The notes beneath the pieces are model-generated. The model was given only the letters and a program-made list of their open reading frames with translations. It was not told the origin of the DNA and ran no database searches. Position numbers and translations under genes: made by a program. This document shows positions 10,835 through 23,618 of a DNA stretch of 64,000 nt, one piece after another (the first letter of the stretch is position 1; each line of letters begins with the position of its first letter). This DNA is from Hofstenia miamia (lineage: Eukaryota; Xenacoelomorpha; Acoela). Where the stretch lies: contig SCFE01000056.1 of NCBI GenBank assembly GCA_004352715.1, positions 547,684-611,683 on the forward strand, written 5' to 3'.

Positions 10835-11578
10835 CAGGGTGTCCATTAAATACTTGCCAAAATTAAAAGCTAATAATTCATAGGAAAATGGTTTTATGAG
10901 TATGGTAACGTTCTTATCTTGCTTATTATGTGTGGGGATTTGGATTTTTGCTTATATTACATGCTTCATTTTTAGTTTGATTTACGGAGAAAACTTGGGA
11001 AATGGACATCAAAATTACCCTAATTTCAATTTCTATCTGATTTTGTTTATTCACTATTCAATCAAATATGCATCCAATTGGTTATCCAATTATTCAATCA
11101 AATCGAATACTGAGGATACGTTTCCTTCAAATTCTTCGACGTGAGATTTCACCTCTTCAATAAAAAAATCATTCGACGAACGGCCCGGTGGTTTCTGTTT
11201 AAGCAAACTTCCAGTTTCGTAGAATTTTTTGATCAAGTACTCCACTGATTTAAAAGGTGGTTTGTGGCGGTCATTTTTATCCGCTTTTCAGTGCAGAAAG
11301 CTCGTATGGCAGTGGTGATTGACTTTCCACCAATAATATAACATTCCAAAAGCAAAATTTTATTGGAAAGTTCAAGATCAATTTTAAATTAAATGCAAAC
11401 TGATTCTGAACGATTTTTAAATAATTAATTTGAAAATCGAAATGATAGGTGAAGCATTTGAACAAAAAATCGAATCCCCACAAATTAGCGACAAGACCAT
11501 AGCGTAATTACATCCATTGAATAATGTAGATACGATTTATCAGCCTTTTATTTTGGCAAATATTTAATGGACACCCTG
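10835..11578. mobile_element. Mariner/Tc1-like element, 744 bases, deletion derivative
   Basis: The left end CAGGGTGTCCATTAAATACT and the reverse complement of the right end, CAGGGTGTCCATTAAATATT, form terminal inverted repeats. Weaker similarity extends beyond 100 bases. TA dinucleotides flank both ends (10833-10834 and 11579-11580), as expected for the Tc1/mariner group. The only coding signal is the helix-turn-helix part of a transposase on the minus strand; the catalytic domain is missing, so the element could move only with outside help. Confidence 0.85.
11087..11272 (-). pseudogene. Mariner-like transposase, N-terminal helix-turn-helix only
   Basis: The minus-strand frame reads FKSVEYLIKKFYETGSLLKQ, then KPPGRSSNDFFIEEV. 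This fits the N-terminal DNA-binding segment of mariner-type transposases: a helix-turn-helix followed by a Gly-Arg linker. No DDE region follows before the other terminal repeat. The sequence sits inside the 744-base element and points inwards from its right end. Confidence 0.6.
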
Positions 11579-13442
11579 TATAAGCGTTTGCAACCAAATC
11601 TTGCTTTACAAAAGATTTTGTCTACAAATCAATTCCAAGTCCTATACAGTTTGTTCAAATAAATACCGATAGTAAATTTCAAAAAGTTTAAATGCTCCCA
11701 CTTTTTAGTTACATAAAAGTTCCAAGAATTAATCAATAAGTGCGATGAAAGATCAATGTAGTTATGTGAAGGTCTCAAATTCGGTCAAAAATCACTTAAA
11801 TTCCTGCAATAAGTGAATGAAATGATTTCCTTCTTAGAATAAAATGCACTAGACATTTGAAGCCATGTCGAAGAGTGTCAATGAGTAAAATCCAAATTTA
11901 TTTCGGAAAAACTTGGACTGACTACAAATTTTTTAATATTGATTATAACTATAAGGTCATCAGATAACATCCATAGTCAGAATTTGATTGAATGTTTTTA
12001 TTGCTTTTATGTTTACTTTATGATTTATGATGCTCTTTAATTGTATTTAGCACTTTTTACATTATAACAGAACCAACTACGTTAATATATATAGTTGATT
12101 CTGATTGCAATGATACTCTAAATTCAACATAATCATTTCTTCTCTTATTTTTTAAAACAAACTTTTTTCATATCTTAGCTTTATTCTCGGTAGAAAATAC
12201 TGCCCTATCTTTTTATGCAGAAGAATATTACAATAACAAATGTAATGTTTACTGCCGCAGATTTAATGCACAAATCTGTTTGAATTGAATCATAATATTT
12301 TGATCAGAATCAAACCTTTTTTCAATAAAGCATGGAGATTCAAAACCGCATAACAAAACTAGACAAAAAATTAACTGTAAAAAAACATTTTTCAGGTGAT
12401 TTTTAAATTTCAACGATAGGATATTTCAAATCATGACTGCTGCTGTATTATGACAATGAATAATGCGAACCCACCGCTTTAACCCTTTAACCTACATAGG
12501 ATTTGTTGAATTTCAAATGTTTATTTTAATAAGAGTTGTTGGTGTTTAGATCATGACAAAAAAGATCAAATTTCAAGAAACTTAAAAAAATATTCCTTGC
12601 AACATTATGAGCATGGGTTTTGAGCGACCCAATATACGTTTAGAGGAAAATGATCAGTTAAGAAGAAATTATAAATTAATTGAATTAATAACATTGTAAT
12701 CCAAATGTATACGTTTTATTCCAAGAATTACATAAATAATATTGTTTGTCAATTGAGTTAATGACATGGTATTCCAAAAAACATTTTTTATTTGAAGATT
12801 ACACAACTAAGCTTGACAGTTGGCACGTTTCTAATTCGGTTTTCAATGTTTCTCTTTCGATTCAGGGAGTTAAATTCGGATAAATGCAAGAGATTTCGTG
12901 GAGAAAATTACCTTCTGAATGTTATTAAATTGTGTGCAATAACTCGTTGAAATTGCAAAAAAGTAAGATTCTCAGAATTGGAAACAATCATTGCATTCAC
13001 TAATGCATCATCTCAAAAATTGAAAACATATCTATTATATTTATACTGAAAGATTTTCTGTCAAACTCATTATGTGATTTAATTGTTTACGTTTCTGTTA
13101 TACTCTGAGATAATTTCTGGACATGTAACTGTCCATTTTTCGGAACGGTCTCGTTGCCTTCTGAATTTTTAGAAACAGGACTGTTTGTGCACATATCCAC
13201 TTACCGCATGAAATCACTAATGATCAACGTGAAACTTATCATGATATTACCTAATACTATCTAAAGCATTGCCATATTAGATATAAATTCTTTTCAAAAA
13301 CTACAGTAAAAATTCGCAATTTCTGAAAATTCCTACAATTACATGTAATACATCGAACTTTTCATATGTAATTTCATAATATTTAGTTAATGGGAAATTG
13401 CTAAGGTATCCTTAAAATATCAAATATTATAAAAAAACGTAC
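11579..13442. other. No gene seen
   Basis: AT-rich, with no coding region, RNA gene or clear repeat that I can support. Confidence 0.5.
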
Positions 13443-13671
13443 CCTTGTGGACGGGGCTATTCCCTGTTCACTGTGAGGGATAATGAATGCATATTTAGGT
13501 TGATGAATTACGGGAGAGTCTTCAATAAATGAAATTTTTCGTCTTGGAGTAGGGATGCTTTTCCGAGCAGTGTGAGGGTAAATGTCAAGTGAATCACCCA
13601 CATTTGTCACGATTTGAGACGCTCTTGTTTCATTAATAATAGGCAGGTCATCGATTGCCAACGATTTTTGA
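13443..13671 (-). CDS. Putative internal exon of an unidentified host gene
   Basis: A 229-base open segment on the minus strand is bordered by strong splice signals: CACTCTTTTCTAG before it and AAGG then GTACGT after it. It encodes about 76 residues, starting with the last base of a split codon. The peptide includes SLAIDDLPIINETRASQIV, YPHTARKSIPTPRRKISF and IPHSEQGIAPST: polar, Ser/Pro/Arg-containing and probably partly disordered. Base composition is richer in G+C than the flanks. No domain is recognised and no partner exons were identified. Confidence 0.5.
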
Positions 13672-14501
13672 CTAGAAAAGAGTGTCAAATTTTGAAAAAG
13701 TTTTCTTAGTATATTTGAAATCATTTTGAATTTTGGTATAAACAAATTGTTATTCTATTTAGAATTTCAATTGTACTTCAAAAGAACTTTTCTGTACCGC
13801 TTACAATAAAACTTTGATTCAATTTAATATATTGGTTGAATAGAACTCTTTAGTTTATGGGTATTTTTCAGACCTGCTCATAATATAGAGGCTAAGAAAT
13901 TGTGAGCAACATTTTTCAATTTAAACAAGGATGGAAAATTGGCAACTTCTTGGTTTTGGGCTATATTTTAGATAATTCATTAAAATGTCGGTCAATATAA
14001 CAGTAGAATCGTGAAAACAAAACACAAGTTTAAACTTGAAATTCAACTGTTAATTAGAAGAAGTCGGTTTGCATTAATTATACAATATACAATTCAACAT
14101 ATTTTAATGATTGAATTTTTAAGATCATTAATTTACTTTAGGAAATACCCACTTGGTAGCACATATTCTAATAAAAATGTTGTTATCTGTCATTTATACA
14201 TAATAGTAAATATTTTATTTATGCAGATATTATACTCTGAAAATTTTTTAATAGTCTAAGCAATTAGTCGGATTAGAATATTACATAAATGTAATATAAA
14301 AAAGTTATATCCTATATGTAAGTATATATGGAATGATGTAGTTACATACCGTGGGCTTTGATTTGACTTTGCAGTTGGGGTTTCAACAGTTTTTTCTAAA
14401 TATTTCAAAATTTTACAAATTTTCCATTGTAAAGCAAGATAAATTAATTTAAAATCTCTACACTAAGCTAGAACAGAGCTTCGTATTAATCCGAATCAGA
14501 C
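13672..14501. other. No gene seen
   Basis: AT-rich. The 82-codon ORF at 14011-14259 has low-complexity composition and no motif; I do not consider it coding. Confidence 0.5.
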
Positions 14502-14785
14502 TTGTCAACGAGCCGACATTTCCAAGCTCGGCTCAGCTCGTTTAGATTTTGTGTAAGGTCGGCTCGGCTCGACTCGCAAAATAAAATCTTTGAATGAGGC
14601 TCGTTTTAGCTCGGTATAGTTTTAAGAATATTGTGCTAAAAAATTTTTTACATAGCTCTTCCTATTATTTAATAGACATATCTTAAATAAGATTATAGGA
14701 AAGGCATACTGACTGCAAAAAATAAAAAGCTTCATAATCAAATTAAAAATCAGAACTATAAACTTGCTTTGCCTAAAAGCGGATT
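14502..14785. repeat. GAGCC-rich transposon end, same family as 57,972-58,256
   Basis: It begins TTGTCAACGAGCCGA and carries clustered GGCTCG/GAGCC words, then ~200 bases that align in reverse orientation with the 57.97 kb copy (shared ATAGxTCTTCCTATTATTTA and GAACTATAAA). The 57.97 kb copy also starts TTGTCAACGAGCCGA at the opposite end of the aligned body. That sequence is therefore the terminal inverted repeat. The right end of this copy is lost. GC-rich subterminal repeats suggest a hAT-like element. Confidence 0.65.
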
Positions 14786-16654
14786 TAATTTACTTTTAAA
14801 CTTGAAGTGAAAGACTGACATTTTCTTAATTTTTTATTGTATACCAGTATATTTTTAAATTCAGTTATTTTTATCTAAGAATAAAATTTTAACTAGTATT
14901 CATTTGAAATAACTACCTCAAGTTTACAACTATTACATAAAGGTAAATTTTTCAAAATCAAGAATTTCTTCTGCAACTATTTAAAACACATCTCTTTAAA
15001 TTATCTATTAAGATCTTGATAATAATATACAATTATTAATCATAAGGAAGTGAATAGTGCCGCGATCTTGTAACTGATTACAAAGTGATTTATGGCATTT
15101 ATACAATTTTATTGAATATGATTTTTCTAATACGCATCTTAGTGAATAATTGTGGTAAGAAATCATGTTACACAGGAAGACATTGGTTCACTGAATATAG
15201 AAATTTCCCTGAGGTAATGCAGTAGTAAAAGAATGAAATTCTTATCTTAGCGTTTATCACCTAATAATGCCCCACGATCCATTCCAGTCAGTAATATTTA
15301 GTCAGACATTTGACTCCTAACTTACACTCAGTATTATGTCAATGATCTTTTATATGAGCTTATCTCTATTTCAAATGTGTCTTACTCCAAGACAATGCAA
15401 TCTGCAACTAACACGTTTTATATATCAATTATAAATGGCAATTTAGCTAGAATTTGGGCGTGGTAATGCAGGTCTTAATGCAGCTCAGCTCACCTGATCT
15501 GCGGGTATACTTGAACCAATTCAACCCAAGGGATAACTCAGAACCTCGGTTAATTTAAATGTCTTTCTCCAATTTTTTAGCGAATGATATGTAGATCGTT
15601 ACATACATTTGAAATGTTATATGTACAGGCGAAATTACTAACATATTAAATATACTAATGATGAAATATGTAAAGAACATTACATATATATTCTATACGT
15701 ATTCATAGAAGTAAAAGATATAAAAATTACCTTTTAACATCTTTCATGAAATAAAGCCTATCGCAGTACATATAGATTGACGTTTCTACACACTCGATTA
15801 AGTACAATATCGATAGGCGCACTCAATGATAATTGTACAAAATTATGCGCAATTTTGAAATCTAACTTGGCTTGATGATATGAAGTTACTATGTTAAAAC
15901 TAGTATTTCTCAAGTGATATCTTTTGAGACGTTAATCAACAATTGAGCCAAGAATACCTTACTGAGTACTCATGAATGATTTAACACTGAATTATATCTC
16001 AATAGATTCTATATTTAGATTCAATACCATTGTTTTTGTAAATGTCATTGGAATACAGACTTCACTGTTGTAGGCTTGAGATTTCTAAACCCTTAATAAT
16101 AGTTTCATTATTATTGCTCAAACTAATTCTCGTAGTGCATCCATAATGACACAAACCGTTTAATGCTCATTTTTAAACAAATTTTTTCTACCCTATTAAG
16201 AATTTGGAAATCTTGTGATATTAATCCATCTATGAGTGAATGTCCCCCCATGTGAAGATGAATATTTCTGTGCCTGACAAACTTGTAAATATTAACAATT
16301 TTTTAAATTAAATTTCAGATAATCTAGAAAACATTCATATTTTCCCCACACTAAGTGTGCAGAGTCTAATGAGGAGTAAAGCCCATAAGAACAACAAAGA
16401 TCTTCAACAACAATTCTAATGCGTACCTCATTGAGCATATGGGATTTTTACACTATGCAATACCATCACAAAAAGCATGTTTTAATTGCAACTATATTTA
16501 CACTATGAGACGTGATTTCGTTATTTTTGCTACTGATCACTGGAAGCTGCTTTCACTGTGTAAAGTAGAAGTGATTGAAATCCTTATACTGATAGGATAT
16601 TGTTATTAGTCATTCAGGGCGAAATTCTTTTTTTCTGAAACCATAACGTCAATA
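14786..16654. other. No gene seen
   Basis: AT-rich intergenic or intronic sequence with no supported feature. Confidence 0.5.
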
Positions 16655-16754
16655 TTTCGGGTCGGGTTCGACTATTAAATTTTCGGTCAGGGTCGGGTAG
16701 TAAATATGCCCGGGTCAGGTTCGGGTCCATGTTTATCTCATATGTCACTCTCTA
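16655..16754. repeat. hAT-like end with GGGTCGGGTTCG subterminal repeats
   Basis: Repeated GGGTCGGGTT/TCAGGGTCGGG words are followed by GGGTCCATGTTTATCTCATA. In reverse complement it ends TAGAGAGTGACA, then TAAACATGGACC, and this matches the end of the 52.5-53.25 kb element in order and spacing. Only one end is seen here. Confidence 0.55.
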
Positions 16755-16899
16755 TTTCACAAAGCCATGTGTCGGGACTACGCGTAAACGGTTTTTATCC
16801 ATCAGTGCATAGGAGCACGGAGATAGTTTTTGAACGCAATTAAATTTGTAGGCAAAGCCATGCTTACTTTGTATTAATTACTAAGAACCTGTTGAATGA

Positions 16900-18300
16900 T
16901 TTTCCAATTCTTTTAAAACAATCGGATATTTCACCGTTATTTAAAAAAGGCGACCGCTAGATCTCATGAACTATCGACCAATTAGCATAACACACCTTTT
17001 CTCAAAAATATTTAAAAAGCTTTCAGCTGCACAAATGTACAATTTATTAATGACAATCAAATTTTATCAATTAATCAATTGGAATTTCGACCTAAATTCA
17101 GCATATCTGATGCGATTTTATCAATCACAGAAAAAATTAAATTATATTTAAATCAGAATTTGTTCACAGCGGTAGCTTTACTTGATTTAAGTAAAGCATT
17201 TAACTCAATGAATTTCAATATTTTTAAGGAAAAATTAAGGCGACAAGGTTTGAGTATTAATGCAATAAATGTTATTGTGAGTTTTCTAAGCAGTCGCAAG
17301 CAACGAGTAAAAATTGACAACATTTTTTCAGAATATACTACTGTATTACAAATTTAGGTGTATCCCAAGGAACTGTACTGCACTATGCGTAAATGATATT
17401 TCAAAATCCTTGGAAAACGGAACGATATATCAACACGTAGATACTTGCATATTACGAACAGCAAAAAATCCCTTTGAGGCAACCACGCATTTGACAAAAG
17501 ATATTAAAAATCTCTTAACATATTTCAATTGTAATAAACTAAAAATTAATTCTGAAAAAAACTCAATTTATCATCATTTCATCCAAAGAACAAAGAAAGT
17601 TTACGGAAAATATTAATATTAATGTTTGTGATGCTGAAATTATTCAAGTACATGTGTAAATTAACTTGGTGTACTAATAGACAATGACTTAAAATTAAAT
17701 AATTTTCTTTCCCAAAAATTAAAATAGATGGGCCTTGGAGTCAAATATTTGTACAATCTGCGTCATGTAGGAAACACATTTCATATAGAACTAATTAATT
17801 CATTTGTACTGAATCAATTTAATTACTGTGCATTTCTCTTTCAAAATATAACTGCTCATTTAGAACACTGAATTATATTGAAAAGCATGAGTCTATTACG
17901 CAATTAAGATCATCATATGATATTTTAGCCCCGAGTTACTTTATTCAGTATCAATATTTATGTATGATTCATAAATTTATTCATGAATTAAGTTCACTAA
18001 GGTTTTTCAATAATTACATTACAATCAATAAAAGGACTAAAACACATTTTAATCGTCAAGATGCATTTTCCTTCAGATGTTCAATCTTAGTGGAATGAAT
18101 TAAATATCGATATAAAATGTGAGAAAAATTAAAAACACTTCAAGAAAAAAAATCAAACAAATTTTGTTGAATAAACAAAAATTATTGGGCATAGATAAAC
18201 TCAATTCATGGTCGAATTATTTTTAAAACTTCCTTTTAATTAATAAATAGTTTTGTAAATATTTTTTTCATGTGTTAGTTTGTAGACTTTATATACATAT
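16900..18300 (+). pseudogene. APE-type LINE reverse transcriptase, 5'-truncated and broken
   Basis: The order is that of a LINE reverse transcriptase. LKQSDISPLFKKGDR lies near 16915-16960, MNYRPISITHLFSKIFKKLS at 16966, QLEFRPKFSISDAI near 17079, and TAVALLDLSKAFNSMNF at 17167. GVSQGTVL follows near 17358. The YADD position is degraded (YQHVDT), then NLLTYFNCNKLKIN and LGVLIDNDLKLN; the tail has NSFVLNQFNYCAF. At least four frame changes occur. ALLDLSKAFNSMNF is repeated almost exactly in the 56.2-56.65 kb relic, so the two are one family. No endonuclease remains. Confidence 0.75.
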
Positions 18301-18477
18301 TAGCAATAAATTTGCTTTAACTCCTTATAATTATAATTTTTTTATTTTTAATTCTCTAAATTGTATAAATTTAATAACTATTTGTTGACATATGATAGAT
18401 TTTTATCACATACTTTGTTGACAAACACAACAATTGTATTGACAATATATTTTTATAGGCCCTATTAGGATAAATGA

Positions 18478-18565
18478 AAATTCTGTGTCCAGACGATTTT
18501 AATCGCGTCGTCCCCGCCTGTGGAATTGACAGGGTGGGAACGGGCATCACTCTCAGCCCAGCATC
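18478..18565. other. GC-rich hairpin at the LINE 3' end
   Basis: Within otherwise AT-rich DNA, CCCCGCCTGT and ACAGGGTGGG can pair across a short loop. The structure follows the LINE relic and may be its 3' untranslated stem-loop, which many LINE reverse transcriptases recognise. It could equally be an unrelated GC patch. Confidence 0.3.
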
Positions 18566-19387
18566 TATTGGGAATAATTAAAAATATTACAAAATTTAAA
18601 CTACATCTACAAAAGTTCAATATAATTTTGTCTTTTGGAGGAAACTTTGTATGATAGCAATTAATCTACGCAATTCTATCAAAGATCAATAAAAGCTTTC
18701 ACAACGCAAGCAACTATAGATAAGTCTTGGGAGCTTACATAGGGGCTGGAACATGTCCCTGATGAATGCGGGGCCTTTGGGGGAAATTCAAGGGAAATTG
18801 TAATAATTTTGTTGCACGTCATTGATGTCTGTGCCTTTGCTAAAAATCCAAATGAGATAAGGTAAAGTAAAGGCTTCGTTATTGCTAACCACTAGGTGGA
18901 AAAATCTTTTGCAAAATGGTTGGATAATAAATATGAACAATGTTGACAAACACCGTGTTCTAAACAAATCCGATCTCTCGCCTCATATTAAACCATTATA
19001 AGAAACTCAGTTTGTGTAGAATCCATGTAATTTGTAATAAATTTGTTAATCAAAGACAGCGTTTACGACTTTTCAATCACCAGCTACTTTCACACTTTGT
19101 AATTAAAAGATTGAGTGAATTTTATAAATGCACATGCACTCCTTGGGCATATTTGAACAGAGGCCGCATCCAGTTCACGCCTTGAGTGCCGTTTTCCAAT
19201 CATTGTTAAATTTTTATTAAAACAATACAATAATTATTTGGTTTCATTTGGACTTAGAAAACCACTATAGTCCATATAGTCATGCAGAATTTAAAAAACC
19301 TTTAAATATTATTGATGAAAAATTTTAAGAATAACAATAAATTTCATGGTCTTTGAAATGATATTTGTCCAATTTTCAGTATATATA

Positions 19388-19422
<35 letters not shown>

Positions 19423-21912
19423 GTTTAAGTTACCGTGTAAATATATTTAAATATTTAGGATAATTAATAGGACCTCAAGAAAAATTTAAATACATTTCAA
19501 ATTTCAAAAATTTAATGAATAGATAGTACATTATGACATTTTTGAAAATGGTTTAATTAAGGCTTTGTTAATACTGAAACAATGATTAGATAATGTGTCA
19601 TTGAGATCACAATAAGGAAGAGTGAAAGTTTAAATTAGATGAAAAGGCCAAGATATTTTCCATACGTTAAAGCTATGAAAGAAAAAATGGCATAAATTAC
19701 ACAAAAAAAGTTGTAGGTACTAATTCTCAAATACTTTTTTTGGTTTATAATTTTTCTTTAAATGATCATTTAAATATGTCTTAATATAAATAGTAATATT
19801 TGTTATCTACCCCGTTAACATTTGCAAATAAAAATATGCTTCATATAGGCAATTAGGCATAATGTATTTTAATACATTACAATTTTTTTTATTTTCAATA
19901 CATATGAAATCATAGATATAAATTTATGTATACCTAAGTATATCTAAAAGATTTCTAATTAGAACCATATTTATCAACAAAAACAGTCATAATATAAATC
20001 AATGGAAAAGGTTTTTTTGAAAATATATGGGGTAGAGTTCAGCTCTTAAAGACTCTCTATAAAATTACCATGCATAGATTGTACTGATCTTAGCTCTTAT
20101 TGTACTCCTTGAAGCTTATGTAGGACTGTCTTCTGTGGATTGCATATGCAGATTCACAATTAATACTATGAATTCTATTATATTGTATCATGTCCTGACA
20201 CAACCTTAATAAAATATAAACTTCAGAATGTATAACAAAAAAAAATTTAATGAAAATATTTATGATATTCAATTTTATGTCTATTAAGTTCTCTTAGTCT
20301 CTCTATTTTTATAGTAAATAACTCTTGTAAATGTATTCATTAAGCTAATTTAATTCAATGATTTTCATATTTCTGTCCTTTTAATCAGAAAATATTTGTT
20401 AAATATAATTTTCATATTATACATATTTCCCGGAAAAAATTCTGCATTCACGAGTTCATTACATTGTCAGTACGTTGGTTTTGAATTTAGCATGTAATTC
20501 AATTGATTATTGCAGATCATAAAAATTCAGAGGAAAATTCAAATCATGGATACTTTCAGAAGTTCATTTAGAACTCCAAAACAATGAAAATATTACTTGC
20601 TCCCATAATATCGAGTAAAGATTGAGTGAAACTTTACAAACATTCAAGATGCTATCACATTATTGGAAAGATAAAGAATGCTTCAGTAAGCATACTTTAT
20701 GTAAGAGGAACAATATTGAATTTTTTGAACTGAACATATCTTCTGAATATAGAATATTATAAAGTTTCAGCATATAAATGACATACTCTCTTCGGTTATT
20801 AACAGAAGCAAAATATTGACATCATTAAAGAGAAATATTTGAAAGGTGTGCAATACTTCCATTACTAACTCACTTTTGGCGTTACTTAGGATTTCGAATT
20901 TGATGGGAAACTATACTTTAGGAAGTGCTTAGCACTTGAGAAAAATATTATCTTGAAATTTCTGCATAGCCATGGAAAATCATACTGTATTAGAAATGTT
21001 GAAAGATTTGAAATACTTTGTTTGAATACTGATTCTGGTATTAGTGTTTTTCTGATCTTTCTATGAATATTTAATTGTTTTGTGCTCATCCTTGCTAGAA
21101 TGCCAAAATTTTCTTTTGAATGAATGGTCGTGAGAAAAGTAAAGAAATGTATTGTATTTATACAAATTTTGGAAATGTTGAAAATTCAAAGTACTGCGGC
21201 TATTTCACTAATTGCATATATATGATCGTTATTTATAATTTCGCTTGAATGGAAAGCCTTAAAAAATTTTTAAGTAAAAAAGGTGCAAAAATATGCACAA
21301 TTTTAGTTTTCCTATTTAGCCCGCCAAATATTGTTTTGTCATGCCTTAGGTGTAGGTAAATGCGTCTGCTTAAGAGCTTTTGAATTATATGCATATATGC
21401 ACAATGTGTCATCAAAATTTTTTGACTTCTAAGGTCAAAATTGTACTTAGAAATATGATTCAGTATTTTCTCCAATTTGAAATCAGTCTTAAATAGAGAT
21501 ACTCTTAAACCTATAGGTTACTTCTGAACCGAAGGTCTCAAGTTGATACATGAGCCAAAAAAGCCTTATAAATTTGGGAAACCCATGATTTTAGGCTTTG
21601 TATGAAAGTCAAACTCAGAATAGCACCAAAACTAACTCATTGACATATACTAATTATTTTTTTTAAATTATCAGTAAACGATTTCAGGGTTGCATGCAAA
21701 ATTTCAAGGGATTCACACGGTTGGATCTCCAAGCAGCATTTTATAGAACGTGTTTGCTTAGAAAGCAAAATCCTGCAATCATAAACGACTGAGGACAAGT
21801 AAGATCTATAACAAAAGGAACGTAGCGCATGGTTTCCACACTAATTTTCTGCAACTAAAAATTTGCCGGAATTTTCAATTTTCAAATATTGTGGGAAAAT
21901 CAATAAGCAAAA
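18566..21912. other. No gene seen; one (TA)n tract
   Basis: Long AT-rich stretch. A (TA)n microsatellite lies at 19380-19418. ORFs of 60-80 codons on the minus strand (for example 20886-21089 and 21233-21475) show no motif. Confidence 0.5.
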
Positions 21913-21957
21913 ATGGCAACTTCTGTAGCATCAATTCTTTCCAATATGGGAGAACAG
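21913..21957 (+). CDS. Putative first coding exon of the membrane-protein gene
   Basis: ATG lies in a favourable context (AAAATGG, purine at -3 and G at +4) and opens MATSVASILSNMGEQ, 15 codons ending exactly at CAG with a GTAATC donor. It ends in phase 0. The next plus-strand exon candidate reads in phase from 24082 if an AAG acceptor is used; with the stronger CCAG acceptor at 24046 one extra base would be needed. The link is therefore tentative and an unseen exon may lie between. Confidence 0.35.
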
Positions 21958-22927
21958 GTAATCTATTTTTTATGCTTAATTTGTGAATAAAATAACAAAT
22001 GTCTTCAAATTTAGTAGTTGTACATACAAGATAATGAAATATTATGCATTCGATTAATTTGCTATGCGTATGTTACACAGTTTTTTGTTATATGTTTTAT
22101 ACTCACGATGTAAATGGTAATTAAAATGTCCAAGGGAAAATATATAAGTTTTGTTCAGAATAACGTGTGTATTATATACAGTATATATGACATATATTTT
22201 TATACTCTTCTTTGCAAATCTGGTGAATAGAAATGTCATGGGGACGATTTGAAATTAGTAACTGATTTATGAACCTGCCTGTATATACTTTCTATGGCTG
22301 AAAATCTTTTTTCTTTATTGAAGATCCTTTTCCGCGTTATTTACAGAAATTGTGACACCCATTATTGAAATGTTAAATTTTGACTTCAACTACAATGTAA
22401 ATATAACCTGCAATACAGAATGCAAAGCATGTGTATAATATATCAGAAATAGTCTAAATATTATCATGCACCGTTTGAAAATCATCCTAATTTGTGGGTA
22501 GAGAGGCAATAATGGCTATTTATGTCCCGAACAATAAACCTCGCATAACAGTAAAAATTTCCAAGAAATCCAAATTCAAGTTGACACTGAGAAATTTTCC
22601 TGACTTGAGCATGCACTTATCAAAAATCAACTGTACATACAATCATGGACAAAAGACAAACTTACCGATTAAAATTACTGCATGTTTTCTACATTATAGT
22701 AAATATTAAGGCAATTTTAGTGACAATGAAAAAGTGAGTTGAACCTATATTGGCGGATTCTGCGTATATAAAATTTCATCTATCAACATGTCAGTGCAAC
22801 TTTCCATTGAATCACACGTCAAAGCTTGGTTTGTGAAGAACAAAATTGTTTAACTTCTATGGCCCCATTGTAACCCAGAACTGAATCCAATTGAGAACTA
22901 TTCGCAGATAGTGAGGTAGTAACTCAA
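21958..22927. other. Intron candidate, no gene seen
   Basis: AT-rich. A 71-codon ORF at 22494-22709 has no recognisable motif. No splice-bounded exon was identified. Confidence 0.45.
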
Positions 22928-22935
22928 CTCTGAAG

Positions 22936-23618
22936 TAGTGTTCTGCGGCTAACGGCCGGCTGCGACCAAAGATTTTGTTTCAAGGCCAAAGTGCCGGCTA
23001 AAGTTCATATATGAAAATACTAGTTTGCAATTGAATACATGTTGCTTCAGTTTTGAAGTCTAATCATAAAAGTGATGATATTTTATATATATATATATGC
23101 ATATGACTATCACAAATATATTTTAGTTTATATGTATGCTTAAGATGTACACAGAATGCATTGCAATATTGAGAAAACAGAGGTGTAGGAAGGAAAGGGT
23201 GAAATCCTTTTCCAAGATCATTACAAAAAAATCATATATTGATGAATTGTAATAATATTTATATATAAAACTATTAAAGTGTGCTCATGACGCTACATTA
23301 CTTAATTATTGGAAATCAAAAGGTCGCATCAAATACCCCAATTTGGCCGTCATTGCCAGACATTTACATGCTACACAAAATGAATGTGAAAGAGTGTTTA
23401 GTGGATGCGGAAATACTATTGCTGATAAAAAAAATCGCTTCAGTTATTCACTCTTTTAAAAAATTTTGACCGTTACAAATTTTCCATGATTTTTATTTGA
23501 ATTGTAGTTTTTATAACAGCCGTTTCTATAAATTTCTGTAATTGTTTAAATTACGCCCAAAGCACTACGGCTAACGGCCGGATACGGCCAAGAAAATTGC
23601 CTTGGCTGCAGAACACTA
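22936..23618 (+). mobile_element. hAT element, 683 bases, deletion derivative
   Basis: The ends are TAGTGTTCTGC and its reverse complement, followed by a GGCTAACGGCCGG motif that is repeated near the other end (about 23570-23581). Flanks CTCTGAAG (22928-22935) and CTCCGAAA (23619-23626) agree at 6 of 8 positions, consistent with an old 8-base hAT duplication. Inside is the C-terminal dimerisation part of a hAT transposase; the rest is deleted. It lies in the putative intron between the 21.9 and 24.0 kb exons. Confidence 0.75.
23298..23459 (+). pseudogene. hAT transposase C-terminal dimerisation domain fragment
   Basis: A 53-codon stretch reads LLNYWKSKGRIKYPNLAVIA, then ECERVFSGCGNTIADKKNRF. 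This is the hallmark of the hAT family dimerisation domain: a tryptophan-containing start, a proline-leading helix, the SERVFS-like motif, and a TxxKKxR-type end. A stop follows after SYSLF. The zinc-finger and catalytic parts are missing, so it is a remnant. Confidence 0.8.
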
